A stretch of 27,034 bases of DNA. Origin: Colwellia_A sp041890515. GTDB taxonomy: Bacteria; Pseudomonadota; Gammaproteobacteria; Enterobacterales; Alteromonadaceae. The notes beneath the pieces are model-generated. The model was not told where the DNA came from and searched no databases. It worked only from the letters and a program-made list of their open reading frames with translations. Of the stretch, positions 7,301 through 15,962 are shown piece after piece. Made by a program: the position numbers and the translations under genes. The number at the start of each line of letters is the position of its first letter. Positions within the stretch are counted from its first letter, which is position 1. The stretch spans positions 1 to 27,034 of the forward strand of contig JASDWX010000029.1 in the NCBI GenBank assembly GCA_041890515.1. Reading direction: 5' to 3'.

Positions 7301-8305
7301 TTAAGTGAAAAGTTTCTTCCTTACCATCGCTCGATAATCCCTTGGCGTTAGTTTTAACTGTTTCTTAAAGAGTCGGGTCAGTTGTCCTTGATCTTGATAG
7401 CCCACTTGAAAAGCTATTTCTTGAATAGACAGGTTACTTGATGACAGTAAATCTTTTACCGTTTCAATTCTAACTTTTTGCCAATAATGAGATGGCTTAA
7501 CACCCGTGGCACTTTTAAAGCGCCGGCTAAATGTTCTATGACTAATGCTAAATTGTGAAGCAAGCTCAGTGAGCGAGAGGGTCGATGAAAGGTTGGTTCG
7601 CATCCAAAATTGAATTTGAGTGATCAATTCGTCAGGGTGGCGATCTACAGCTCCTTCTAAATAGCGTTGCTCTTCATAAGGTTTTCTTATTTCATGAGAG
7701 AAGTTACGTTCTACGTGCTGAGCAGCAGACTCTCCGTAAGTTTGGTGAATAACGTGAACAGTAATATCGGCTAAGGCATTTAAGCTTGCCGCACAGTAAA
7801 TTCGCTCAGACTGTGTGATAAAAAAGTCAGGTTTCAATTCAACTTTTGGATAGTTTCGTTTGAATTGATCAACATAGTGCCAGTGGGTTGTTGCGGAGTG
7901 ATAGTCGAGCAAGCCTGATTCTGCAATAAAGCAAACGCCTGTACCACCACCAATGAGTGTCGCCCCCTGTTGCCACATATCATTTAGCCAATTAACTATT
8001 TTGGGATGTTTTTTAATTAATGGCCTAGGATTACGCCACAGACTGGGTATAAAAATATAATCAGGGCTTTGTGCATGTTCAATATCTGTATCGGGAAATA
8101 ATTTAATAAGTGCCCTTGTTCGCACGGGGGCTAATTCTTCACTCACCATTTCTATACTGAGTTTGGGGGAACTTCTATGCTCTCTACGAGCAAATGCTTC
8201 CCCGGCTCTAAGCATCTCAATCGGCAAGCTTACGCTGGTTGCCAGCATGTGATCATATAAAATCAACGCAACGTTTACCGTCTTACGACCAATTTTTAGT
8301 GGCAT
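7301..8305 (-). CDS. GlxA/FtrA-type AraC-family transcriptional regulator
   Basis: A 334-residue regulator in two parts. Residues 10-185 form a DJ-1/PfpI-like (class I amidotransferase fold) sensor with NVALILYDHMLATSVSLPIEML, DYIFIPSLW and an elbow GGGTGVCFIAESGLL holding C125. Residues 230-330 form an AraC/XylS DNA-binding domain with two helix-turn-helix units (about 247-267 SLTELASQFSISHRTFSRRF and 294-315 IQEIAFQVGYQDQGQLTRLF). Such sensors usually bind small metabolites rather than act as enzymes. The gene lies between two beta-ketoacyl synthase genes, head-to-head with fabY and upstream of the KAS III gene, so control of one or both is likely (inference). The ATG has no strong Shine-Dalgarno. 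Confidence 0.88.
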   Translation of the reverse strand: MPLKIGRKTVNVALILYDHMLATSVSLPIEMLRAGEAFARREHRSSPKLSIEMVSEELAPVRTRALIKLFPDTDIEHAQSPDYIFIPSLWRNPRPLIKKHPKIVNWLNDMWQQGATLIGGGTGVCFIAESGLLDYHSATTHWHYVDQFKRNYPKVELKPDFFITQSERIYCAASLNALADITVHVIHQTYGESAAQHVERNFSHEIRKPYEEQRYLEGAVDRHPDELITQIQFWMRTNLSSTLSLTELASQFSISHRTFSRRFKSATGVKPSHYWQKVRIETVKDLLSSSNLSIQEIAFQVGYQDQGQLTRLFKKQLKLTPRDYRAMVRKKLFT

Positions 8306-8431
8306 ATCAGTAATTTTTATAATGTTTGGCTGTTATTGTGTTGTTTTTGGCTGAAAAATACAATTAATTATTGGCATTTCTTTTTACACTAGGCGTAAGA
8401 GTTAAGACTAAAGTATAAAAGAGAATTATAA

Positions 8432-10333
8432 ATGACTGCATTACCTATTATTGTTGGCATGGGCGGCGTAAACGCTGCGGGCCGCACCTCCTTTCATCAA
8501 GGCTTTCGTCGCATTGTTATCGACAAGTTGACAGCTGAAGCTCGCCAAGAAACCTTTGTTGGCCTTGCTACCTTGATGAATATTTTAACCTTCCAAGAAG
8601 GGCAGTTAGTTGATACAGAAGGTAACACTGTTGCATTAAGCGACGTTGAAAGTCTTTTTGGCCAACAGATCCTTGATGGCACACTTATTCGTAAAATTGA
8701 AAATAATCATTTTAATCCAGACGCAACGCATTGCCACACAAAAATTACCGCAGCGCCCAGTGGCGAAAATATTACGTTTGAATTGAAAGAGAAAGAATTA
8801 CCTAAGCCACTGCCACGTTCTTGGAAAGTAACGCCGCTTGAAGATAAGCGCGTTAAGGTTGAAATTACTGATAATTTAGAAATTAAACACAGCAGTTATC
8901 GTGACAATCCGATTAAAGCTGCTGGACAATTACCAACAGGTTTTGAGCCATCTACACTTTATAATAGTCGTTATCAGCCACGTGGCTTACAAACCACAAT
9001 TTTTGGTGCGGCAGACGCGATTCATTCAACAGGTTTTAGTTGGGATGAAATCTTAGAAAAAGTAAGCCCAGATCACGTTGGAACTTATTCATCTTCCGCT
9101 TTCGGACAAATGCAATCTGAAGGGTTAGGCGGCATGTTACAAAATCGCTTGAACGGCGATCGAGTTACCACTAAAAACTTAGCGTTAGGTTTAAATACCA
9201 TGTCTGCTGACTTTATTAATGGTTATGTCACAGGCAGTGTTGGCACTACGTCTACTTCGACAGGGGCTTGTGCAAGTTTTCTGTATAATTTGCGTAACGC
9301 TATTCAAGATATTAAATCAGGTCGTGTGCGTGTTGCGATTGTTGGCAGTAGTGAAAGCCCAATTACACCAGAAATTATTGAAGGTTTCGGTAATATGAGC
9401 GCGTTGGCTAATGAAGAAGGTTTGAAAAAACTAGATGGCATTACCGAAGGTCAAGCAAATCATCGTAATACCAGCCGTCCATTTGGTGAAAACTGTGGTT
9501 TTACTATTGGCGAAGCTGCTCATTTTTTAGTGATAATGGATGATGAATTAGCGGTTGAGTTAGGTGCTAAACCTTTAGGCTCAGTTGCAGATGTTTTCAT
9601 TAATGCTGATGGCGTTAAAAAATCTATTACGGCTCCAGGTCCTGGTAATTATATTACTATGGCCAAATCTGTAGCACTTGCAAAAAGTATTTTAGGTGAA
9701 GAGTCAGTTCAACAACGTAGCTTTGTTCTTGCGCATGGATCGAGTACACCGCAAAATCGTGTAACAGAATCTTTAATTTATCATCGTTTAGCTGAAACAT
9801 TTGATATTAATAATTGGCCTGTAGCTGCACCAAAAGCTTATGTAGGGCACACCATTGCTCCTGCAAGTGGCGATCAAATAACCATGGCGCTTGGTATTTT
9901 TGCACACAATATTATGCCGGGTATTACAACAATTAACTCAGTCGCTGATGATGTTTATAACGAACGTTTAAATATCGCCCTTGACCACTGGCAATGTGAA
10001 GCGATGGATGTAGCTTTCATTAATTCAAAAGGCTTTGGCGGTAATAACGCCACGGCGACACTGCTCTCGCCAGATGTAACACTCTCAATGATGGAAAAAC
10101 GTTACAGTATTGGTGAAATGGCGAGTTATAAAGAAAAGCTAGCCAGTGTTGAAGCGAAACAAAAAGTTTATCAAGAAAAAGCAGATAACGGACAGTTTGA
10201 ATTGATTTACAAATTTGGCGTTGGTGTTTTAGGGGATGATGATATTGAAATTAATACTGAAAATATTTCAATGACAGGTTTTACAAATCCTATTGAGTTA
10301 CCAAGCGATAACCCGTTTGAAGATATGACTTAA
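8432..10333 (+). CDS. fabY: Beta-ketoacyl-ACP synthase FabY (fatty-acid initiation)
   Basis: A 633-residue KAS I/II-fold enzyme of the length and sequence type of Pseudomonas aeruginosa FabY, which condenses acetyl-CoA with malonyl-ACP to start fatty-acid synthesis. The opening PIIVGMGGVNAAGRTSFH and the middle QLPTGFEPSTLYNSRYQPRG are FabY-like. The active-site set is C280 (STSTGACASFLYN), H435 (VLAHGSSTPQNR) and H473 (AYVGHTIAPASGDQ), with the late FINSKGFGGNNA loop. About 200 N-terminal residues and a 90-residue C-terminal tail distinguish it from FabB/FabF. AGAG precedes the ATG. It diverges from the AraC-type regulator and ends at a strong terminator. With the KAS III gene nearby, the cell may have two ways to make the first condensation. 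Confidence 0.92.
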   Translation: MTALPIIVGMGGVNAAGRTSFHQGFRRIVIDKLTAEARQETFVGLATLMNILTFQEGQLVDTEGNTVALSDVESLFGQQILDGTLIRKIENNHFNPDATHCHTKITAAPSGENITFELKEKELPKPLPRSWKVTPLEDKRVKVEITDNLEIKHSSYRDNPIKAAGQLPTGFEPSTLYNSRYQPRGLQTTIFGAADAIHSTGFSWDEILEKVSPDHVGTYSSSAFGQMQSEGLGGMLQNRLNGDRVTTKNLALGLNTMSADFINGYVTGSVGTTSTSTGACASFLYNLRNAIQDIKSGRVRVAIVGSSESPITPEIIEGFGNMSALANEEGLKKLDGITEGQANHRNTSRPFGENCGFTIGEAAHFLVIMDDELAVELGAKPLGSVADVFINADGVKKSITAPGPGNYITMAKSVALAKSILGEESVQQRSFVLAHGSSTPQNRVTESLIYHRLAETFDINNWPVAAPKAYVGHTIAPASGDQITMALGIFAHNIMPGITTINSVADDVYNERLNIALDHWQCEAMDVAFINSKGFGGNNATATLLSPDVTLSMMEKRYSIGEMASYKEKLASVEAKQKVYQEKADNGQFELIYKFGVGVLGDDDIEINTENISMTGFTNPIELPSDNPFEDMT

Positions 10334-10377
10334 CTATTAAGGGACTCTTTAAAGGCCTTATATAAGTTAAATTAAAG

Positions 10378-10405
10378 AGCAAAGCAATATAGCTTTGCTT
10401 TTTTT
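10378..10405 (+). terminator. Intrinsic terminator after fabY
   Basis: A perfect 8-bp stem AGCAAAGC / GCTTTGCT with loop AATATA is followed by seven T. It sits 45 bases after the fabY stop and may also serve the convergent argE gene. Confidence 0.9.
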
Positions 10406-10478
10406 ATGTTCAGGATGAACGGTATGTCACGGTACCATGGATGGCAAAGAGTGACAATGTGCCTCTATTAAATAACAG

Positions 10479-11627
10479 TTATAGGCAATAACGTTGAATC
10501 ATTTTTGTTAATATAACGTCAGTTTTCTCAATTTCACTATGCGCTAAAAATTCATTAGGCTGATGAGCTTGGTCAATAGAACCAGGACCTAGCACAATAG
10601 TTTGACAGCCAAGTTGCTGAATAAAAGGTGCTTCAGTAGCATAATTCACGGCGCAACATTGATGACCACTTATTTCTTCAGCTAATGTAACGAGCTCGCT
10701 CGCTTTATTTTGCTCAAAACTTGGTGAGCTTGGATCAAGTTCAGTAAAGGACACCCTGCTAGGGTATTTTTCAGCAAGCGGCTTTAATGCTTCAGCAAGT
10801 AGTTGAATGAGTTCACTGTCAGCCATACCGGGCAGTGCTCGCATATCAATATCTAATAGACAATGTCCACATATTCGATTGGCATTATCACCACCGTGTA
10901 TTGCGCCTAAATTAAGTGTGGGCTCTTTTACATCAAAGGCTTGATTACTATAATTGTGTGCAAGCTTTTCTTTAAGTTGCATTAATTGGCCAATCACTTG
11001 ATGCATTATCTCTATCGCATTAACGCCCAAACTGGGTTTACTTGAATGCCCAGATTCACCTTGAATAGTTATGCGATGGGACATGTGACCTTTATGCATG
11101 ATAATAGGGACCAAATTTGTTGGCTCACCAATGATAGCAACATCAGGTTTTATGTGTTGGTTTTGGGTGAAAAAACGTGCTCCAGCCATGGTTGTTTCTT
11201 CATCGGCGGTCGCTAAAATATAAAGCGGCTTTTTCAACTGATTAGAAGATAATCCCTTACAGGCTTGTAAAATAAAAGCAAAAAATCCTTTCATATCACA
11301 CGTGCCTAAACCATAAAATTTATTATCTTGATTCACAATTTTAAAGGGATCTGATTCCCAACGGTTTTCATCAAAAGGAACCGTGTCACTATGTCCTGCC
11401 AGTAACAAACCACCTTCTCCGCTCCCCAATTTCGCCAATAAATTATATTTATGTCTTGTTTCAGGGACAGCTTGAATGTCGATACTAAAATCGAGTTGTT
11501 CAAACCATGTTGCTAAGAGCTGGATAACGGTTAAATTCCCTTGATCCCAACTCGCTTGAGTTGAGCTAATTGAAGCACTGGCAATAAGTTGAGTTAATGA
11601 ATCCGTGAAGTCTGGTAAAGTTTTCAT
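10479..11627 (-). CDS. argE: Acetylornithine deacetylase
   Basis: A 382-residue M20-family metallohydrolase that removes acetate from N-acetylornithine to give ornithine. The dinuclear metal and catalytic residues are visible: H79 and D81 (AGHSDTVP), D111 (GLGTCDMKGF), E143/E144 (ATADEETTMAG), E168 (IIGEPT) and H355 (IDQAHQPNE, the same number as in E. coli). The dimerisation 'lid' occupies about 175-285. It is transcribed away from argC across a 186-base shared region, as in E. coli and Moritella. Its presence means the linear acetyl pathway, which needs acetylglutamate synthase activity, supplied by the argH(A) and argA modules downstream. Confidence 0.94.
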   Translation of the reverse strand: MKTLPDFTDSLTQLIASASISSTQASWDQGNLTVIQLLATWFEQLDFSIDIQAVPETRHKYNLLAKLGSGEGGLLLAGHSDTVPFDENRWESDPFKIVNQDNKFYGLGTCDMKGFFAFILQACKGLSSNQLKKPLYILATADEETTMAGARFFTQNQHIKPDVAIIGEPTNLVPIIMHKGHMSHRITIQGESGHSSKPSLGVNAIEIMHQVIGQLMQLKEKLAHNYSNQAFDVKEPTLNLGAIHGGDNANRICGHCLLDIDMRALPGMADSELIQLLAEALKPLAEKYPSRVSFTELDPSSPSFEQNKASELVTLAEEISGHQCCAVNYATEAPFIQQLGCQTIVLGPGSIDQAHQPNEFLAHSEIEKTDVILTKMIQRYCL

Positions 11628-11673
11628 AGTCGCTCACAATTAAAAATAAGAATAAATAAAAAACACATGGGTA

Positions 11674-11696
11674 GTTATGCTTATTTGTTGCATAAC
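11674..11696. promoter_or_regulatory. Palindrome in the divergent argE-argC control region
   Basis: GTTATGC-N9-GCATAAC, a perfect 7-bp inverted repeat, lies in the 186-base gap between argE and argC. The region is AT-rich and should hold both promoters. The repeat does not fit the ArgR box (TGAAT-N4-ATTCA), and I could not point to a good ArgR box by eye. Confidence 0.4.
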
Positions 11697-11813
11697 AAGT
11701 CATCTAGTGTTACTTTCTCATTATAGTGTAAATAACCTAATAAAAGAAGGCTATTGAAAATAATTTGTTTTCTCTTTTTATGTGGTTAATTAAAGATTAA
11801 TAGATGAGGTTGT

Positions 11814-12848
11814 ATGAAAGTCGCGGTTATTGGAGCAAGTGGATACGTTGGTGCAGAGCTTATTAGTTTATTGTGTGCACACGACAAAATTTCCCTTGAG
11901 TACTTATTGGTTTCTGAAAACAGTAGCTCGGCAGATATGACCTTTTCGCAATTGCATCCGCGTTATTTAGGTGTATGTGATTTACCTCTCATCTGTTTTT
12001 CACAACATTGGTTTGATGAAACAGTACAAGGCCTCGATGCAGTGTTCTTTGCAACACCCCATGAATTTAGTGCAGATTGGGCGCAAGCATTTGTTGAAAA
12101 AGGTGTGAAGGTTTTTGACCTTTCTGGCGGGTTTCGTTTAAAAAATAGCGAAGATTATCCAACGTTCTATGGTTTTGAACACAAAAACTTATCGGCGCTT
12201 GCGCAAGCCAAATATGGTTTAGCTGAATGGCAGCAAGAGGATATCGCCAAAACTCAATTAGTAGCTGATCCGGGTTATTACACAAAAGAGAGTTTACTGT
12301 CGTTAAAACCTATTACTTCAAATAATTATCACATTGAAAATTCACTCATCGTTGTAAATGGTATTAGTGGCGTGAGTGGCGCAGGAAGAAAAGCATCATT
12401 AGCGACAAGCTTTTATGAAGTGAGTTTAACCCCTTACAACATTTTACAGCACAGACATCAACCCGAAATAAGCCAAGAAGCGAATGCTCAGGTTATTTTT
12501 AATCCGCATCTTGCGCCTTATAAAAGAGGGTTAATGGCAACGGTAACATTGCAAATTAAAACCGGTATTACTTCTCAACAAATTGATGAAGCGTTCGTCA
12601 ACGCGTATCAAGATCAACCATTAGTTCGTTTAACAGGCGCTTGGCCAAAAATAGATAATGTTGCAAATACACCTTTTGCCGATGTGCATTGGCAAGTGGA
12701 TATGGAAAAGCAAGTGGTGGTTGTAAGTTGTGCTATTGATAATTTATTAAAAGGTGCAGCTTCACAAGCAATTCAATGTGCAAATATTTCTCTGGGTTTA
12801 TCGAGTGAATATAGTTTGTTGAATAATGTAATGTTAGGAAAGCACTAA
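11814..12848 (+). CDS. argC: N-acetyl-gamma-glutamyl-phosphate reductase family protein lacking the catalytic cysteine
   Basis: A 344-residue ArgC (E. coli 334). Normally it reduces N-acetylglutamyl phosphate with NADPH through a cysteine thioester. The nucleotide loop GASGYVGAEL (8-17), FFATPHEFS (78-86), DLSGGFRL (102-109), SGVSGAGRKAS (185-195), catalytic His in HRHQPE (H215) and DNLLKGAASQAIQCAN (309-324) are all well kept. The active-site motif, usually PGCYPT, reads P153-G-Y-Y-T-K. The cysteine is Tyr155 (codon TAT at 12276-12278), Pro is Thr157 and Thr is Lys158. GAGG lies 4 bases before the ATG. It heads the argCBFG operon and its stop overlaps argB (TAATG). Either it is inactive or it works differently; the rest shows no decay. 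Confidence 0.9.
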   Translation: MKVAVIGASGYVGAELISLLCAHDKISLEYLLVSENSSSADMTFSQLHPRYLGVCDLPLICFSQHWFDETVQGLDAVFFATPHEFSADWAQAFVEKGVKVFDLSGGFRLKNSEDYPTFYGFEHKNLSALAQAKYGLAEWQQEDIAKTQLVADPGYYTKESLLSLKPITSNNYHIENSLIVVNGISGVSGAGRKASLATSFYEVSLTPYNILQHRHQPEISQEANAQVIFNPHLAPYKRGLMATVTLQIKTGITSQQIDEAFVNAYQDQPLVRLTGAWPKIDNVANTPFADVHWQVDMEKQVVVVSCAIDNLLKGAASQAIQCANISLGLSSEYSLLNNVMLGKH

Positions 12849-13654
12849 TGGGTGATTTAAAAAACACGTCAATAAGCAATAAATTCAACAAACCGTTAGT
12901 GATTAAAATTGGTGGTGCAATTCTTGAAAAAAAAGATGCATTAGCTGATTTATTAAAAATTATAGCGTCATTAAAAGATCAATCCGTCGTGGTTGTTCAT
13001 GGTGGTGGTTGTGTCGTTGATGAAATGCTCAGCCAAGCAGGTTTTACCACTGAAAAGAAGCACGGCTTGCGGGTAACCCCTAAAGAACAAATGCCAATTA
13101 TTGCTGGCGCATTAGCCGGTAGTGTAAATAAGGCCATCGTTGCAACGGCAGCAAGTTTACACATGAAAGCTGTTGGTTTGTCACTTATCGATGGCGATAT
13201 GGTTTCTTGTCGTTTAAGCGATAAAGACTTAGGTATGGTGGGTGAACCAAGCGCACATAACAGTAAATTACTCGATACGTTATTAAACGCAAACTTCTTA
13301 CCCATTGTTTCTTCTATTGGTTCTTTGGCTAATGGAGAATTAGTCAATGTGAATGCTGACGATGCGGCTGTAGCAATTTGCAAACTGCTCAATGCAGAGC
13401 TATTACTGCTTACCGATGTGAATGGCGTTAAAGATGCAAATGGTGACTACATTGATTCACTCAATAAAGCACAAGCAAATTCGTTAATCGAACAAGGTAT
13501 TATTGCTGGCGGCATGACGGCTAAAGTTAATGCGGCATTACATGCGGCAAGTCAGTTACGACGAAGTATCGCGGTTGCCAGTTGGCAGTCGCCCCAACAA
13601 ATTATCAACTTAATAAAAGGTGATGCAATAGGTACGCGCATTCAACCTCATTAA
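12848..13654 (+). CDS. argB: Acetylglutamate kinase
   Basis: A 268-residue amino-acid-kinase-fold enzyme that phosphorylates N-acetylglutamate, giving the substrate of ArgC. Conserved elements are VIKIGGAIL near residue 20 (ATP-phosphate Lys), VVHGGGCVVDEM (acetylglutamate binding), NGLRVTP-type KHGLRVTP, NVNADDAA (catalytic Asp) and GGMTAKVNAAL (second Lys). The length matches the short, arginine-insensitive E. coli type, without the N-terminal helix of arginine-inhibited hexameric kinases. About ten extra residues precede the core. The ATG overlaps the argC stop by one base, which implies translational coupling. Confidence 0.95.
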   Translation: MGDLKNTSISNKFNKPLVIKIGGAILEKKDALADLLKIIASLKDQSVVVVHGGGCVVDEMLSQAGFTTEKKHGLRVTPKEQMPIIAGALAGSVNKAIVATAASLHMKAVGLSLIDGDMVSCRLSDKDLGMVGEPSAHNSKLLDTLLNANFLPIVSSIGSLANGELVNVNADDAAVAICKLLNAELLLLTDVNGVKDANGDYIDSLNKAQANSLIEQGIIAGGMTAKVNAALHAASQLRRSIAVASWQSPQQIINLIKGDAIGTRIQPH

Positions 13655-13703
13655 CAATAATTAAGTAACGCTTAATTTAATACTTTTTCGGATAGGAATT
13701 ACC

Positions 13704-14639
13704 ATGTCACAAGTACAAAATACATTAGAAAGTTTTTTAGCTGATGATCAACTGACTAAAACACAGATAACAGATCTCATCGCTTTAGCAATAAATATTA
13801 AAAATCACCCTGCAGACTACAGCCAAGCACTCGCAGGTAAATCTGTTGTGATGATATTTGAGAAACCCTCATTAAGAACACATGTTAGTTTTGATATGGG
13901 TATTAACAAATTGGGCGGTCATGCTCTATATTTAGGTCAACAAAACGGCAAGTTAGGTGAACGCGAAAGAGTTAGCGATTATGCTAAAAATCTTTCTTGT
14001 TATGCCGATGCTATCGTCGCCCGTGTTTTTGATAACAGTTCGATTGAAGGTCTCGCTGAACATGCAAGTATACCTGTGATTAACGCGCTTTGTGATATTT
14101 ATCATCCATGCCAAGCACTCGCTGATTTTGTTACCTTACAAGAAAATTTTACAGATTTATCAAAAGTTAAACTAGCCTATGTAGGTGACGGTAATAATGT
14201 TTCAAATTCACTGATGTTTATGGCGGCAATATTAGGCGTTGATTTTACGTTGGTGTGTCCTGAAGGTCATGAACCAGAAGATGCATTATTGAAGAAAGCG
14301 AAAGCCTTTGCAGATAAATCAGGAAGTAAGTTGGTACTTACATCAAGTGTTGAAGATATCGGGCAACAAGATGCTATTTATACCGACACTTGGGTATCTA
14401 TGGGTGACGAAGACTCCAGTAAGAAAGCTGCACTTTTAGAAAAATTTGCACCTTACCAAGTTAATCATCAAATGATGGAAAAGAGTGGTGCAAGTATTGT
14501 TATGCACTGCCAGCCAGCACATTTAGAAGAAGAGATAACAACAGCGCTTTTTGACAGCGAAATGTCGGTGGTTTTTCAAGAAGCTGAAAACAGAATGTGG
14601 GCGCAGAATGCTGTGCTAGTCACACTTTTAGCGAACTAA
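13704..14639 (+). CDS. argF: Ornithine carbamoyltransferase
   Basis: A 311-residue transcarbamylase that makes citrulline from ornithine and carbamoyl phosphate. Visible motifs are carbamoyl-phosphate binding FEKPSLRTHVSF (S56-L-R-T59), HPCQALADF (134-142), GDGNNVSNSL (161-170), the ornithine loop DTWVSMGDE (228-236) and MHCQPAH (267-273). SLRT in place of STRT also occurs in the Thermus-type enzyme, which this sequence resembles more than E. coli ArgF/ArgI. The ornithine-contacting HCLP motif reads HCQP (Leu to Gln at 270), which is unusual. AGGA precedes the ATG, and 49 bases separate it from argB in the same operon. Confidence 0.93.
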   Translation: MSQVQNTLESFLADDQLTKTQITDLIALAINIKNHPADYSQALAGKSVVMIFEKPSLRTHVSFDMGINKLGGHALYLGQQNGKLGERERVSDYAKNLSCYADAIVARVFDNSSIEGLAEHASIPVINALCDIYHPCQALADFVTLQENFTDLSKVKLAYVGDGNNVSNSLMFMAAILGVDFTLVCPEGHEPEDALLKKAKAFADKSGSKLVLTSSVEDIGQQDAIYTDTWVSMGDEDSSKKAALLEKFAPYQVNHQMMEKSGASIVMHCQPAHLEEEITTALFDSEMSVVFQEAENRMWAQNAVLVTLLAN

Positions 14640-14679
14640 GGTTCGACTCAACAAATTTAAGAATTAATAGGAAAAGACA

Positions 14680-15960
14680 ATGGCTTTAGTAAAGAAGAAA
14701 ATTAAAAAAGTAGTATTAGCATATTCCGGTGGATTAGATACTTCGGCGATTATTCCATGGTTGAAAGAAAACTATGAAGGCTGTGAAGTTATCGCGTTTT
14801 GTGCTGATGTTGGTCAAGGTGATGAAGAACTTGAAGGCGTTAAAGAAAAGGCCCTCGCTTCTGGGGCATCTGAATGTTATGTAGTTGATCTTAAAGAAGA
14901 ATACGTAAAAGAATATATTTATCCTATCTTGAAAACTGGTTCAGTATACGAAGGTCAATATTTATTAGGTACGTCAATGGCACGCCCTATTATTGCAAAA
15001 GCACACATTGAAGTTGCTTTAAAAGTGGGTGCAGATGCTGTTTGTCATGGTTGTACGGGTAAAGGCAACGATCAAGTACGTTTTGAGTCTTGTTTTGCAG
15101 CCCTTGCTCCAGAGCTAACGGTTATTGCACCATGGCGTGAGTGGGACATGGTCTCTCGTGAAGATTTACTCGATTACCTTGCAGAACGTGATATCCCTTG
15201 TTCAGCTTCATTAACTAAAATTTATAGCCGTGATGCAAATGCATGGCATATTTCTCATGAAGGTGGTGAGTTAGAAGACCCATGGTGTGAGCCATCAAAA
15301 GAAGTGTGGACCATGACGGTTGATCCAGTGGATGCGCCAGATGTCGCTGAAAAAGTACAACTAAGTTTTCTTGAAGGAGAGTTAGTCGCTATTGACGGTA
15401 AAGACTTCTCTGGAAATAGTGAGGACGGCGGTGCCGGAGCTTATGACGCTTTGATGTATTTAAATGCTAAAGGTGCAGCACATGGCGTTGGTAGAATCGA
15501 CATTGTTGAAAACCGTTTAGTGGGTATGAAATCTCGTGGCTGTTATGAAACACCAGGCGGTACCATTCTAATGGCTGCTTATAAAGGTTTAGAAACACTT
15601 ATTCTTGATAAAGAATCACTAAAATATCGTGAATCAGTAGGTCTTGAATTTTCACATGTTATCTATGATGGTCGTTGGTTTACACCACTTGCTAAAGCAC
15701 AGCTAGCTTCAGCAGCATCTTTTGCTGAAAAATTAACAGGTGATGTTGTAGTTAAGTTATATAAAGGTATGGCGCAAGTGATTCAACGTCGCTCGCCAAA
15801 CAGTTTATATTCTGAAGCCTTTGCTACCTTTGGTGCTGACGATGTATATGACCAAAAACACGCGGAAGGTTTTATTCGTTTATTCAGTTTATCAAGCCGT
15901 ATCACAGCGTTATCTCAAAATGGCTCATTAAAAGACTCTCTAAAAGATAAGGCAGAATAA
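14680..15960 (+). CDS. argG: Argininosuccinate synthase
   Basis: A 426-residue enzyme that joins citrulline and aspartate using ATP. It has the N-type ATP pyrophosphatase loop AYSGGLDTS (14-22), FCADVGQGDEE, GTSMARPIIAK, CHGCTGKGNDQVRFE (ATP/Asp binding), APWREWD and the C-terminal SLYSEAFATFG. It is slightly longer than the usual ~400-residue type, with a short basic N-terminus and an acidic tail. AGGAAAAG lies just before the ATG. It lies 40 bases after argF, and argH starts two bases after its stop. Confidence 0.96.
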   Translation: MALVKKKIKKVVLAYSGGLDTSAIIPWLKENYEGCEVIAFCADVGQGDEELEGVKEKALASGASECYVVDLKEEYVKEYIYPILKTGSVYEGQYLLGTSMARPIIAKAHIEVALKVGADAVCHGCTGKGNDQVRFESCFAALAPELTVIAPWREWDMVSREDLLDYLAERDIPCSASLTKIYSRDANAWHISHEGGELEDPWCEPSKEVWTMTVDPVDAPDVAEKVQLSFLEGELVAIDGKDFSGNSEDGGAGAYDALMYLNAKGAAHGVGRIDIVENRLVGMKSRGCYETPGGTILMAAYKGLETLILDKESLKYRESVGLEFSHVIYDGRWFTPLAKAQLASAASFAEKLTGDVVVKLYKGMAQVIQRRSPNSLYSEAFATFGADDVYDQKHAEGFIRLFSLSSRITALSQNGSLKDSLKDKAE

Positions 15961-15962
15961 TA

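Noticed and set aside
11628..11813. ArgR box pair in the argE-argC gap
   Set aside because: Partial half-sites such as AGAATAAAT and TTGAAAATAATTT are present, but no 18-bp box with both arms or the usual 3-bp spaced pair could be found by eye. A matrix scan would decide.
12997..13392. 131-codon open frame antisense to argB
   Set aside because: Shadow of the acetylglutamate kinase gene; its sequence has no signal, domain or start site support.
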